A stretch of DNA of 64,000 bases from Donghicola mangrovi (GCF_013377535.1 NZ_JABCJE010000012.1:41340-105339); one strand, 5' to 3'. Counted from the first letter of the stretch, positions 26,657 through 35,822 are shown. Numbers and translations: made by a program. Notes: generated from the sequence alone by a model not told the origin.

Positions 26657-27901
26657 TTAATTGCTTGTCGCAACCACAGGAGCGAGATCCCTGCCTTCGA
26701 GGTACACGATCAGCGTGTCACCGGGCAGCAGCTCGGTTTCTTCGTTGATTCCCTCTTTGGCAATGCGATCTGCACGGGGGCCTTGAATAACATAGTTCAA
26801 CTCCACCGCATCGGACCGCAGCAGCGCACTGATGCTGCCGCTGGTCAACATCGCCAACTGCTCCAGCGCGCTTGTATAATCCAAGGTCAGGGTGTCGACT
26901 TTGACCTGGTCGTCCTTGAGCTTGTTGAGGGCTTCGGTGACACGGGTCGTGCGATAGGTGCTCTGTTGAGCCTTGGCATCTGCAACGGACTGCGTCGCCA
27001 GAATGCGCGCAGATTCCAGCTCGATCACCTTCGAACGGGCGTCCGCGTCTCGCTGTTCAGCCGCAACAAGGCGGGTGGTCGTCTGCAGACCGCGGTTCTG
27101 AAGGTCACGCGAATTTTCCAGGTCGGAAGCCGCGCTCGCTACGATTTCCTTTTGAACTTCAATACGGTCACCGAACAGGACGATCTGCTGTTCAATCGCA
27201 GCGATCTCCTCGGCCCAGACAGCCATCAGTTCAGCCTCTTGCACGGCCTCACTGCTCAGGATTTCGTTGGACTTGGTGACGATCGCGCTCATGTCCACCG
27301 CATCTTTGGCGGGGATCGCGGCCATCAGTTCGTCACTCAGGACCACCTCATCCTTGCCGTCGAGAACCGCCTGATAACGGGCCATGTCGGCAACTGCCGT
27401 GGCAATCTGCAGGTTCAGAGTCTTGAGTTTGGCCTCCAGATCGCTGCGGGTGCTTTGCAGTTCATAGCGGGAGATGCCCGCCAGTTCACTTCCCCCAGAC
27501 AGCGCCAGTGCCGAAGCTACAGTCATACCTGCGGTGAAATCAAAGCGCCCGGGATGCGCAACATCACCAGCCACCATTACCGGCGCATAGAGCATCAACT
27601 GCAAGCTCACGATGGGTTCGATGAACATGCCGGACTCGATGATGTCTTTCTCGAGCTTCTTCTCTGCCTCATCCATCGTCAGACCAGCAATAGTCACGCC
27701 GCCTACGTTAACGACGCGCACCTGACCGTTGATGTCGATGGTGAGTTCAATCGGCGCGCCAAGGCCGGAATACATCAGCTGAACACTGTCTCCAGCGACC
27801 AGACGGTAAGATTCAGCGGCGGACGCGGAAACGCATGTCGCTAATGTTGCGATCGCCACTCCGGCAACTCGCAGGAATTTTGAACCGATCGAGTATCGCA
27901 A
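26657..27901 (-). CDS. exoF: ExoF-like polysaccharide export protein with coiled coil
   Basis: 414 residues with a signal peptide (about 1-29, ending SASAAES). A poly-export/SLBB region follows (about 30-140: YRLVAGDSVQLMYSGLG, VNVGGVTIAGLT, VMVAGDVAHPGRF). The middle and C-terminal part (about 150-370) is a long alpha-helical coiled coil, and the last 45 residues form another small beta domain. This order and length are those of Sinorhizobium ExoF (about 420 residues), a periplasmic or outer-membrane export component, and differ from the plain Wza-like protein at 58172. It probably works with the Wzc/ExoP protein at 15520. It is divergent from the phosphatase gene. Confidence 0.82.
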   Translation of the reverse strand: MRYSIGSKFLRVAGVAIATLATCVSASAAESYRLVAGDSVQLMYSGLGAPIELTIDINGQVRVVNVGGVTIAGLTMDEAEKKLEKDIIESGMFIEPIVSLQLMLYAPVMVAGDVAHPGRFDFTAGMTVASALALSGGSELAGISRYELQSTRSDLEAKLKTLNLQIATAVADMARYQAVLDGKDEVVLSDELMAAIPAKDAVDMSAIVTKSNEILSSEAVQEAELMAVWAEEIAAIEQQIVLFGDRIEVQKEIVASAASDLENSRDLQNRGLQTTTRLVAAEQRDADARSKVIELESARILATQSVADAKAQQSTYRTTRVTEALNKLKDDQVKVDTLTLDYTSALEQLAMLTSGSISALLRSDAVELNYVIQGPRADRIAKEGINEETELLPGDTLIVYLEGRDLAPVVATSN

Positions 27902-28306
27902 ATGACACCTCTAATACACAAATAATTTCTTACAAATCTGCGCCAACATCTCGTTAAAATTGAGTTGGGAAAAATTCGCCCATGCCGTCAGCACATTCAA
28001 AATAATTTAATCCTTTAATAACGTGACCTCCGCCTCGTTTAAAGTAAAATCCCGACACTTCTTGGAAAAATGGGCAATTTGCTTAATTTGAAATCAAACA
28101 CACTTTCGTTATGTATTTACGCAAAGTGAAAATATTTTTATTCCCATGTTTGCGCATTTTGATATTTCAAAATTGTATTTGCCCGTCGGAGGGATCCATT
28201 TGCATTCCTGCAGGCCAGTCAATAGGTGCGCGACACGATTGACTTCCCCCTCCGCAACGGGCTTCTATAAGACAACTGCAATTTCTTTCCCCTTCCGTGT
28301 ATCTGT
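27902..28306. promoter_or_regulatory. Divergent intergenic region between exoF-like and phosphatase genes
   Basis: About 400 bases. The left two thirds are very AT-rich (promoter side of the ExoF-like gene). The right third carries a GC-richer, strongly self-complementary element at 28181-28262, described separately. No credible protein gene is present. Confidence 0.6.
28181..28262 (+). ncRNA. Candidate structured RNA element upstream of phosphatase gene
   Basis: Outer arms at 28181-28193 (GCCCGTCGGAGGG) and 28248-28262 (CCCTCCGCAACGGGC) pair over 13 bp with a single 2-base bulge. Inside, AGTCAAT (28217-28223) pairs with ATTGACT (28238-28244), continued by GTG/CAC around a CGCGA loop. A further small GCA/TGC hairpin lies at about 28202-28211. 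The result is a closed three-way-junction fold of 82 nt, ending 44 bases before the start of the phosphatase gene. It could be a leader element, a small RNA or a miniature inverted-repeat element. The strand is assumed from the downstream gene. Confidence 0.4.
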
Positions 28307-29062
28307 ATGATTTCCTTGAACCGTCTCTTCGGACGCAGTCCGACCACACAGGCGACTTCGCTAAAGGCCCCAAATCTAGCCGAACCGCTATTTGTGATTG
28401 GCGATATTCATGGCTGCCTCGAACAACTAGAGTCCCTTCTTGATACGATTTGGAAAAGGGATGGCTTCGACGCGCGCATCATCACAGTTGGTGACATGAT
28501 TGACCGCGGGCCACATTCGGCGCAGGTTCTGCAGAAACTCGTGGCACTCCAGCGCGTTTCGGGGGCGCGGTTAACCTGCCTCAAGGGCAACCACGAACAG
28601 ATGATGCTCGATTTTCTGGCGAAACCGTCCGAGAACGGCCTCCGGTGGATTCAAAGCGGTGGGATTAACACTCTCGAGTCGTTCAACATCTCACTGCAAG
28701 GCCAGCTCACCAGTCTCGAAGATTTGGCTGATCAGTTGCGGGCCCGCATGGGGGCGGAACTTCTGAATTGGCTCCAGCGCCTTCCCACTTTCTGGAGCGA
28801 AGGAAACGTGGGCGTGGTGCACGCGGCGGCAGACCCGGCGCTTCCGCTCGATGAGCAAAGGGAAGATACCCTACTTTGGGGCCATAGCGACTTCCGAAAA
28901 CAAGAACGACCGGACGGGATGTGGATCATCCACGGTCATACAATCGTTAAAGAGCCTCGCATCCGCGCGGGCCGAATTTCCGTAGATACCGGCGCCTACA
29001 AAGGACATCCGCTTAGCGCTGCCGTTATCAAGAACGGCACGATTGATTTCTTACAGACCTGA
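28307..29062 (+). CDS. Metallophosphoesterase, PPP (protein phosphatase) type
   Basis: 251 residues, cytoplasmic. All metal-ligand blocks are present: GDIHG (32-36), GDMIDRG (62-68), GNHE (94-97), a His in VVHAAADP and HGHT near 208. This family removes phosphate from Ser/Thr/Tyr residues or cleaves dinucleoside tetraphosphates. No low-molecular-weight Wzb phosphatase is seen in the window, so this enzyme is a candidate counterpart of the BY-kinases, which is inference from location only. The start ATG 28307 lacks a clear ribosome site. The 3' end overlaps the convergent Wzy-like gene by 12 bases. Confidence 0.85.
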   Translation: MISLNRLFGRSPTTQATSLKAPNLAEPLFVIGDIHGCLEQLESLLDTIWKRDGFDARIITVGDMIDRGPHSAQVLQKLVALQRVSGARLTCLKGNHEQMMLDFLAKPSENGLRWIQSGGINTLESFNISLQGQLTSLEDLADQLRARMGAELLNWLQRLPTFWSEGNVGVVHAAADPALPLDEQREDTLLWGHSDFRKQERPDGMWIIHGHTIVKEPRIRAGRISVDTGAYKGHPLSAAVIKNGTIDFLQT

Positions 29063-30457
29063 TTTTTCGCGATCTTCTCGGCTGCGCACTTCGGATCTGG
29101 AATAGGCAACCGGAGTGATTTTTCGGCGATACATGGATCCCGTTGCAGGCTCCTCGGCCTCTGCCATAGGCTCATCCTCTTCATCCTGAGCGTTTAGAAA
29201 CCACGCGCCAGCGCCAAACAGGAACGCGATATAGGAATAGCTGCCCGCCCATACATGCACCGTCGTCAAGGTCACGCACAAACCGCAGATGGTAAACACC
29301 CATGCCCGCCGCTGGTCTGAAACCCGAGAGCCTTCAGCCAAGGGCAAAAGCGCCACGCGGATCACCAGATAAATGACAGAACCAGCGAGGCTCAGGAACG
29401 CAGGGATGCCCCAGCGCATGGTGGTCAGCAGCCAGAAATTATCGACGCTGCCCCCCATATACGGTGGTCGCACCCAATCATTCAGTCCTATCCCCAGCCA
29501 AGGGCTGCGCCAGACGTTCACCATGCCCCACTCAAAGATATAAAGCCGCGTATAGGCCGAATGCGCCGAGAACGTCGCGTAGGTCAGAAACACGCGCATG
29601 GGCGAGCGGGTCGACACCACATCGACCACCACATAGGCCACTGCGATGAGTCCCAAAAAGATAATCCATCGGGCCTTCACGGTGCGCAAAATCCACTGCC
29701 ATCCGATCAGCAGAAACTGCAAAGCGGCCGCCAGCAAGGCGCCGCTCGACAGGGACAGAAACGTCGCCAGCGTGACAAGCGCGCTCTCCCAAGCCTTGCG
29801 CGCCGGCGCGTAGTCGTTCCGCAGCCCGACCCAGACCAGCGAAATCGCAGTCGAACACACGAGCCCATACAAAATCGGATGGGGAAAAACGACCAGAACG
29901 CGATTGAGCCCCATCCGCTGGTCCATCTCGAAGGGCATGGATGCGGAGAAAAACGGCAATTTGTTGATCATTTCGGGCACAAAAGCGCGCCCCGTCAGGC
30001 TTTCGACCAATGCTGGCGCCAAACTCAGCATCACTAGCAAAGCGAAAAAGCTGCAAAAACCGGCAAAACTCTCTCGATCGCGGATTGCGGCCCGTGCGAC
30101 CAGATAGCCCCCCAGAAATTCGACCGATGCCGAACCGGTCGCGGACACCAATTGTGAAGGGTTATTTGCAGCCAATGACAGGCTGACAAAACATAAATGC
30201 AATAAAAATAGAATGTCCGTTGCAATAAGCCGTCCATAATGGCCTGTCACAAGCCTGACAAAAAGCGGCACAATGACAATCAATAAATACAAACGCAGTG
30301 CGTTCATTGCCAAAGGACCCAACTGAAAATCCAATGGCAGGAACAATGCGATCAAATAGAATCGCACCAGAAGCGGCGCAGAGGCGATGCTTTTCGCCCC
30401 TCTCGCTACAGTTTGCGTTACACGGCGCACAGATTGACCGGCATCCAGACTGACCAT
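29051..30457 (-). CDS. O-antigen ligase/Wzy-like polymerase membrane protein
   Basis: 468 residues with about 11 membrane segments (from residue 30 to about 415) and a hydrophilic, acidic C-terminal tail (about 416-468). A long loop with RLYIFEWGMVNVWRSPWLGIGLNDW has the GxGxN/W features common in the Wzy/WaaL superfamily. The ATG at 30457 has GAGGG just upstream and lies 6 bases after the beta-helix gene, so it is the last gene of the operon 33573-29051. It is the second polymerase candidate in the window; the first is at 10059. Which polymer it serves is not known. Confidence 0.75.
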   Translation of the reverse strand: MVSLDAGQSVRRVTQTVARGAKSIASAPLLVRFYLIALFLPLDFQLGPLAMNALRLYLLIVIVPLFVRLVTGHYGRLIATDILFLLHLCFVSLSLAANNPSQLVSATGSASVEFLGGYLVARAAIRDRESFAGFCSFFALLVMLSLAPALVESLTGRAFVPEMINKLPFFSASMPFEMDQRMGLNRVLVVFPHPILYGLVCSTAISLVWVGLRNDYAPARKAWESALVTLATFLSLSSGALLAAALQFLLIGWQWILRTVKARWIIFLGLIAVAYVVVDVVSTRSPMRVFLTYATFSAHSAYTRLYIFEWGMVNVWRSPWLGIGLNDWVRPPYMGGSVDNFWLLTTMRWGIPAFLSLAGSVIYLVIRVALLPLAEGSRVSDQRRAWVFTICGLCVTLTTVHVWAGSYSYIAFLFGAGAWFLNAQDEEDEPMAEAEEPATGSMYRRKITPVAYSRSEVRSREDREKSGL

Positions 30458-30463
30458 TTGCCC

Positions 30464-31717
30464 TCAGCGCCCCCAATGAAATGCAGACATCGGCGCACCC
30501 AAACCGTCACGATCCAACCCGCCACCCGCAAGCGGCCTGAAGTTCTCAGGTTCGTACGGAGCCGTTACGAAAGGGTTAACAAACACCCGAGAATAGAAAC
30601 CCGCCGCCAGCGGCTCCAGATCCTGCACCAGCGCATTCCCTGATTGACGCCACCCCCGCTGACTTTTGGGGACGCGCGAGGCGATATTGTCTGTGATCGC
30701 CACGTTGCGCGAAGCCTCGGCCACCTGAATGCCGGGCATCATGGCAAACTCGCCCCGCTGATCAGGATCGGACCGGCGCGGCACGCGGATCAATGTGTTC
30801 TGGCGGATGGTCAGACCATCGACTTCGCCCACTGTGATGCCATGGAAGTGGTTATTCATGATCAGATTTTCTTCGATGACGACGTCGCGATAAAACATCG
30901 ATGGACCGCCATGTTGGGCATCCACGGCTTCGTTCCGCATGAAAATCCCTTGGGTATGATCCCCGCGACCAACGGTCAGAAAGTTTCGCCGGATCGTCAC
31001 GTCAGTGCTAGGATAGTCGGCGTTCATCGACCAGAACTGGATCATGTCCGCGTGATCGTCCGAAGCGAAGCTGCGGTGGAAATCACGGATCACATTCGCC
31101 TCGACCAAAAGACCGGTAACCTTAACAAAGTTCATGCCGTCGGACCGCAGATCATGCAGGTCATTCCGGCGGATAACCGTGTCCGTCGCCTCTCCGACAA
31201 CGAGGCCGCGATAGAAATTTCTGATCTCGCTGTTTTCCAAGGTTAGGCGGGTGACATTGCGCAGGCTCAGACCCAAGCCAGCGGGAAATCCGTTGTCTTC
31301 GGGGGAAAAACCGCGCGCTGTGTCGCCATCGAACACAACTTGGTTAAAACGGACATCCTTTGAGTCATTAACCTGAAACGGGCGGATTTGGCCGGGATCA
31401 TCCTTGGGGCGGTAGGTGTAGTCGAATATCAGCCCTTGAAAGGTCAGGTTCTGCGCACCGGTCAGCTTCAAACCCGTGATCACCGCCGGTTTGGACGGAT
31501 CAGCCGATTTAAGCGTGACGGTCTGCGCGAAACTCGGCGGCACTGGACCGCCAGTGAACAGATCCAGTTCACCATAACTGCCGGGGGAGAGGCTGATCAC
31601 CTCACCACCTTTGGCAGCGGTCAGAGCCGATAACAGCTGCTCTCGACCCGTGACCTGGATTTCGCCCGCCCAAAGGCCAACGGGCCACAGCAGCAACGCG
31701 AAAAGCAACCGCATCAT
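30464..31717 (-). CDS. Secreted right-handed parallel beta-helix protein, lyase-like
   Basis: 417 residues with a signal peptide (about 1-18, ending LWAGE). The rest is made of beta-helix rungs, for example VTIRRNFLTVGRGDHTQGIFMRNEA and LTIRQNTLIRVP, in the manner of pectate lyase and chondroitinase-B-like (PL6) folds. It resembles the protein at 40098 over the core: both have an SDGMNF/VDGLTF segment, DMIQFW, GDHTQGIF and NEA at corresponding places. It may cleave or edit the polymer in the periplasm, as the AlgG/epimerase-type helices do. It is translationally coupled (4-base overlap) to the acyltransferase upstream. Confidence 0.8.
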   Translation of the reverse strand: MMRLLFALLLWPVGLWAGEIQVTGREQLLSALTAAKGGEVISLSPGSYGELDLFTGGPVPPSFAQTVTLKSADPSKPAVITGLKLTGAQNLTFQGLIFDYTYRPKDDPGQIRPFQVNDSKDVRFNQVVFDGDTARGFSPEDNGFPAGLGLSLRNVTRLTLENSEIRNFYRGLVVGEATDTVIRRNDLHDLRSDGMNFVKVTGLLVEANVIRDFHRSFASDDHADMIQFWSMNADYPSTDVTIRRNFLTVGRGDHTQGIFMRNEAVDAQHGGPSMFYRDVVIEENLIMNNHFHGITVGEVDGLTIRQNTLIRVPRRSDPDQRGEFAMMPGIQVAEASRNVAITDNIASRVPKSQRGWRQSGNALVQDLEPLAAGFYSRVFVNPFVTAPYEPENFRPLAGGGLDRDGLGAPMSAFHWGR

Positions 31718-33573
31718 TGGAATTGGCGGGCGATTTGCCCCGCAACAAAGGCCGCCCCCTCGCGAGTATAATGGTTACTGTCGAAGAGCAGCGGCACCCC
31801 TTGGACACGGTCGCGGCAATCCCCCATGGGGCAGGCCACGTCCAGCAAATCCACATATGTGCCACCCGCCCGCTGGACCAAATCGCGCAACGCCTTGTCC
31901 CGCTGCCACAAGCCACTTTGCAGGTGAGCGGCCTGACTTCGGGCTGAATCCGCGCCGACCAAAGCGGCCCGCGCCAGAATTTTCGGCAAAGTCGCGGTAT
32001 AGGTCACCGTCTCACCAAGGACATAGACGTGCTGCACGCCGCTCTGACGAAGCTCGGCAATTCCTCCGGACAGAGCGGGCAGCTCGGCATCCCGCCAGAC
32101 TCCGCTCAGGATCACGGCCTCGGGTCGGTGGGCGGGCACCCAATCATGGTAAATAAAATCGCTCAATTGGCCGCAAAAACTGCTCGGGTTATCGGGCAAA
32201 GGCCGACAATTGGTCGAAGACGCCTGCAAGATATTCAGATCAGGCCGCGCCTGCGACAATGCCCGCCAGATGTGCGCGGCATGACTGTCGCCGAACAGTA
32301 GAACAGAGGGACGTTCATCCTGCTTCAGGCAAGTCACCTGATCATAGGCCTCGAAGCCCCCACTATGGGGGTCAAGATGGCATCTGTCATACCGCCAATC
32401 GGCCTTGAAATCCGGCGCGTCGAAATAGCCGCCATAGGTGTCGAGCCGCGCCACTTCGGTCGGGTAGGTCCGCAGGGCGCTCGGCATATGCGATAGGCCC
32501 CAACCGAGGCCAATGCCTGCCAGAACGGCAACAAGCGCAGGCCACAGAATGCGCCCATCGGTCAGCCCCGCAGGCAGATTGCGGAAGGGGCGTTCGATAA
32601 ATCGGGTCGATAGGGCCCCAAACAGGATTGCCGCAGCCCCGAGGCCCGCAGTCTCGGGCACAGTCAGATCTGTGTCAGTCCGCATCTTCCAAAATACGAT
32701 TAACGGCCAGTGCCACAGATATACCGAATAGGAAATCTGCCCGATCCACACCGGCGCCGTCTTGGACAGCAACCGACCGATTCCCCCCTGCCCACCGGCG
32801 GCGATCAATAGCGCGGCGCCGGCCACAGGCAACAGAGCGGCGGCCCCAGGGAAGGGAAGCGTTTCGTTCAAACCGAAAATACCCGCAACCAGCAGCGCGA
32901 AACCGGCCATCCCCGCGCCCTCAGCCCATCGAGGGGCGAGTCGCAAGGGCATCGCCGCCAACAAGGCGCCGGCCCCAAGCTCCCAAAATCGCGTCGGGAG
33001 AAGGTAGAAACTGGCCCTTGGCATCGGCCCCACAGCGAAAACGGACAGTGCAAAACTGATCGCAACGGTCGCGGCCAGCATCGGCACAACACATTGACGC
33101 GTATAGCGAAAGCAGAGCCACATAAGCAGCGGCAACAGGATATAGAACTGCTCCTCCACCCCGAGGGACCACGTATGCAGCAGCGGGTTTTCCTTGGCGT
33201 CCGGATGGAAGTAATCAAGCGTTGACCAATAATAGATGTTCGCCCCGAACAGCATCGTCGCCACGATCGAGCGCCCAAGCTCGGCCATTTCAGACGGCAA
33301 CAGGATACGGGAACCGACCGCGACCGTCGCCAGCAGCACAAAGCACAGCGCGGGCAGAATGCGCAGCGCCCGTTTGCGATAGAAATGCAGCAGGCTGAAC
33401 TGCCCTGCCTGCATATCGCGCAGCAAAATGCCCGTGATCAGATAGCCCGAGATGACAAAGAAAATATCGACGCCCGCAAACCCACCGGGCACCAGAGGCA
33501 CCCCCAAGTGGAAGAGCAGCACCGACAGAACGGCTATGGCCCGCAGCCCGTCGATATCAGCGCGATAGGTCAT
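31714..33573 (-). CDS. Acyltransferase-3 membrane protein with C-terminal SGNH domain
   Basis: 619 residues. The N-terminal half (about 1-345) is the OafA/acyltransferase-3 domain with YRADIDGLRAIAVL, FFVISGYL and RRALRILPA-like motifs and about ten membrane segments. The C-terminal half (about 375-619) is a periplasmic SGNH domain with the catalytic Ser in LFGDSHAAH and a DSNHYT block holding the Asp/His pair. Such proteins O-acetylate surface sugars, moving the acyl group across the membrane. A related protein lies at 46504. It opens the operon that continues into the beta-helix and Wzy-like genes. Confidence 0.9.
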   Translation of the reverse strand: MTYRADIDGLRAIAVLSVLLFHLGVPLVPGGFAGVDIFFVISGYLITGILLRDMQAGQFSLLHFYRKRALRILPALCFVLLATVAVGSRILLPSEMAELGRSIVATMLFGANIYYWSTLDYFHPDAKENPLLHTWSLGVEEQFYILLPLLMWLCFRYTRQCVVPMLAATVAISFALSVFAVGPMPRASFYLLPTRFWELGAGALLAAMPLRLAPRWAEGAGMAGFALLVAGIFGLNETLPFPGAAALLPVAGAALLIAAGGQGGIGRLLSKTAPVWIGQISYSVYLWHWPLIVFWKMRTDTDLTVPETAGLGAAAILFGALSTRFIERPFRNLPAGLTDGRILWPALVAVLAGIGLGWGLSHMPSALRTYPTEVARLDTYGGYFDAPDFKADWRYDRCHLDPHSGGFEAYDQVTCLKQDERPSVLLFGDSHAAHIWRALSQARPDLNILQASSTNCRPLPDNPSSFCGQLSDFIYHDWVPAHRPEAVILSGVWRDAELPALSGGIAELRQSGVQHVYVLGETVTYTATLPKILARAALVGADSARSQAAHLQSGLWQRDKALRDLVQRAGGTYVDLLDVACPMGDCRDRVQGVPLLFDSNHYTREGAAFVAGQIARQFQ

Positions 33574-33690
33574 TCACGCAAACACCCAAACAAACACCAA
33601 TCAACCAAGATCAGAATGATAAAAATATGAATAATCCGTGACTTAGCGTAGCATATTTCCCCTCACCTGTCTCAACCGAGTTGAGAAAAT

Positions 33691-34299
33691 TCAGGTTTTT
33701 TGCAACTCGCGCTGACTGATGACCTTGGCCGGCACGCCTGCGGCGATCGTCATGGGCGGGATGTCGCTAGTCACCACGGAGCCTGCACCGATGATCGCAC
33801 CGTCGCCGATGGTGACCCCGGGCATCACCATAGCCCGCGCCCCGAGCCAGACGTCATTTCCAATGATTACGTCGCTTTCGTCCATCGCCTGATCGGTCAC
33901 GGGCTGACCGTCGTTGAAGCGATAATTGGCGGCCGTGACCAGCACGCCGGGCCCCATCAACACATGATCACCCATCACGATCCGGCCGCGCGCAGGACCG
34001 GCCCATATAACACAGTCAGCCCCCACGTGCAGGCCGCGCCCCGCACTGATCCGCTCCGGGTAGGAAAAGGCGGCGGTCGGGCTGATCTGTGCGCCCACCC
34101 CCAGTGTCAGCCGCCGACGCGGCACCACATGGGTATGGTTATAGTGGTTAACGATCCTCACCAGATGGAGCCAAGCCCGCGGATCAAGTGCCCCCCCGAT
34201 CAGCCTTAGAAACCGTCGCCCTTTGGAGGGGCGATCCTTGTGCGCGGGGGGCGTAAAATCAGAAGACGTCAAAACGGGTTCACCACAAAACGGAAACAA
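33691..34299 (-). CDS. Hexapeptide-repeat acyltransferase
   Basis: 202 residues. The left-handed beta-helix repeats run from about 75 to 190 ([66 protein letters not shown]), typical of the maltose/galactoside O-acetyltransferase group, with the acceptor His in this family usually lying in the DHVLMGPG region. A TTG at 34299 with GAGG 7 bases upstream is the likely start. It is cytoplasmic and probably acetylates a sugar or a lipid-linked intermediate with acetyl-CoA. It lies just upstream of the AT3-SGNH operon on the same strand. Confidence 0.85.
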   Translation of the reverse strand: MFPFCGEPVLTSSDFTPPAHKDRPSKGRRFLRLIGGALDPRAWLHLVRIVNHYNHTHVVPRRRLTLGVGAQISPTAAFSYPERISAGRGLHVGADCVIWAGPARGRIVMGDHVLMGPGVLVTAANYRFNDGQPVTDQAMDESDVIIGNDVWLGARAMVMPGVTIGDGAIIGAGSVVTSDIPPMTIAAGVPAKVISQRELQKT

Positions 34300-34452
34300 T
34301 GAATCGCCTCGACCCTAACCTAATTCCACCGGAACCGAGACATTTTTCCACCGCTCACGGCAGCTTGAGGACATGTCAGGCAGTTTTGCTTGACCCCGTT
34401 GAGAAAAGGCCCTTTGAGTGGCCCTGATTTTGATTGACCCATCGGGACCGTT

Positions 34453-35475
34453 TTGTTGACCCGCCGCAAGCTTCTCTTCGCCATTGTCATTGGTCTGATC
34501 CCGCTCGCCTCTTGCGCGGCGCCGCGTATCATAGAAGGGGGTATTGTCCCCTATCCCAGCGTCGGCAGAACGGAATTGCAGCCCGCTGGCCGCATCTGGA
34601 TTTCGATCAGCGATCCGATCACCGGCGGGCAATCGGGTATTGCCGCGATTGATCACGGGGCCGGTTTCTGGATGGTCAGCGACAGGGGCACTCTGACCAA
34701 AGCGACCGCGAAACGCGACCCCGATGGCACGCTGACCGGGATGGAATTGGTTCGGACCTACGATCTGCGCCAACGGGGCGAGGATACGTACATCACGCAG
34801 ATGAGGAATGACGCCGAGGATCTGGCTTGGGGAGCCAAAGGCCAGCTCTACGTGTCCTTCGAAGGGTACGCACAGGTCGCTGAACTGATGGGCGATGGTA
34901 TGGCTCGGCAAAACCTGATCGACGAAGACATCTTTGTCCGCGCCAGAGGGAACAAGCTGTTCGAGGCGCTCGCGCCACTGCCCGACGGCAGCCTGCTGGC
35001 GATCACCGAAGACCGGCCGGATCAGGATGTATTGGAACTGTTTGAAATTAGCGGCAGCCTAGCACCGGACGAAACATCAATCCCCGTTGTCAGGATTTGG
35101 CCCAGACACCTTCGACCTGACGGCTTCGTTATGCTGACCAGCGGCGGCTGGGTGCCCGTGGACCCCGGCTGGGATATTTCCGGCGCGGACAGCGCCGATG
35201 ATGGCAGCGTCTGGATACTGGAGCGCTCTATCGGGTTCTTGGGTTTTTCCAGCCGGATCAGGCGCTTTCCGCTAGGCGAGAATGGCCTGCCCGACTGGCA
35301 AGCAGGGCAGGTCATGCTGGAAACCCGCCCCGGCGATCTGGGGAATATGGAGGGGCTGACCCTCTGGCGTCCCGAAGGTGGTGGCCCTCAGCATCTGACG
35401 CTGGTGTCCGACAACGACAACTCGAGCTTTCGCACGACGCTGGTCGCCGAATACATCTGGCCCGACGCGCGTTAA
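34453..35475 (+). CDS. Phytase-like esterase-domain lipoprotein
   Basis: 340 residues. A lipobox LASC puts the lipidated Cys at residue 21, so the protein is anchored to a membrane facing the periplasm. The rest matches the esterase-like activity of phytase domain, with repeated blade-like segments such as GIAAIDHGAGFWMVSDRG, LFEALAPLPDGSLLAITE and MEGLTLWRPEGGG. The start is a TTG at 34453 with GGGA upstream. Its substrate is unknown. It is divergent from the acyltransferase and convergent with the spike-base-like gene, so it is probably a single-gene unit. Confidence 0.78.
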   Translation: MLTRRKLLFAIVIGLIPLASCAAPRIIEGGIVPYPSVGRTELQPAGRIWISISDPITGGQSGIAAIDHGAGFWMVSDRGTLTKATAKRDPDGTLTGMELVRTYDLRQRGEDTYITQMRNDAEDLAWGAKGQLYVSFEGYAQVAELMGDGMARQNLIDEDIFVRARGNKLFEALAPLPDGSLLAITEDRPDQDVLELFEISGSLAPDETSIPVVRIWPRHLRPDGFVMLTSGGWVPVDPGWDISGADSADDGSVWILERSIGFLGFSSRIRRFPLGENGLPDWQAGQVMLETRPGDLGNMEGLTLWRPEGGGPQHLTLVSDNDNSSFRTTLVAEYIWPDAR

Positions 35476-35478
35476 CCT

Positions 35479-35739
35479 TTACCACATGGCAAGGATACTG
35501 CCCGCCGCAGTGCCGGTCGCCCAAATGCGCGCCGCGCGGACGGGCAGCAGAGTACCGGCGGGCACGGCGGCAAAGGTCGCCTCTTGCCCCTCGGCCATGG
35601 TTACGTGCAAATCCCCCGCCGTGCCGACGTAAAGCGCACGCGGAAGCACAGGCAAATCTGACGTATCATCGGGGGTCACGACCTGCGCCGAACGGATCGG
35701 AGAGGTCAGGCTGTCACTGTAATCTTTGAAAGGGTCCAT
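35479..35739 (-). CDS. Gene transfer agent head-spike base protein homologue (Rcc01079/GhsA family), orphan
   Basis: 86 residues from ATG 35739 (MDPFKDYSDSLTSP). The pattern VVTPDDTSDLP, PRALYVGTAGDLHV, ATFAAVPAGTLLPVRAARIWATGTAAG is that of the small beta-barrel spike-base proteins first known from the R. capsulatus gene transfer agent. No capsid, portal or tail genes are nearby, and no spike-fibre partner is recognisable. The frame extends upstream to 35787, but the extension does not resemble the family. It lies 3 bases from the convergent phytase-like gene. In R. capsulatus the spikes bind the capsular polysaccharide, so a copy inside a polysaccharide locus is notable. Its role here is unknown. 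Confidence 0.75.
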   Translation of the reverse strand: MDPFKDYSDSLTSPIRSAQVVTPDDTSDLPVLPRALYVGTAGDLHVTMAEGQEATFAAVPAGTLLPVRAARIWATGTAAGSILAMW

Positions 35740-35810
35740 TGGGTCTTGCGCCTTGATTGTTTGCAATTGCGCAACATTTCTGATCAACCATCGTTCACAG
35801 CAGGTTTTTT

Positions 35811-35822
35811 CACCGTACGGTG
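35811..35822. promoter_or_regulatory. Perfect palindrome CACCGTACGGTG in divergent promoter
   Basis: 12 bp perfect palindrome between the spike-base-like gene (minus, start 35739) and the GT4 gene (plus, start 35916), preceded by a T-run and followed by an A-rich stretch. It is a candidate operator for one or both genes. Confidence 0.4.

Noticed and set aside
34315..34911. Minus-strand frame of 198 residues
   Set aside because: It overlaps the phytase-like lipoprotein gene, which has a lipobox and domain match; the minus frame has no family features.
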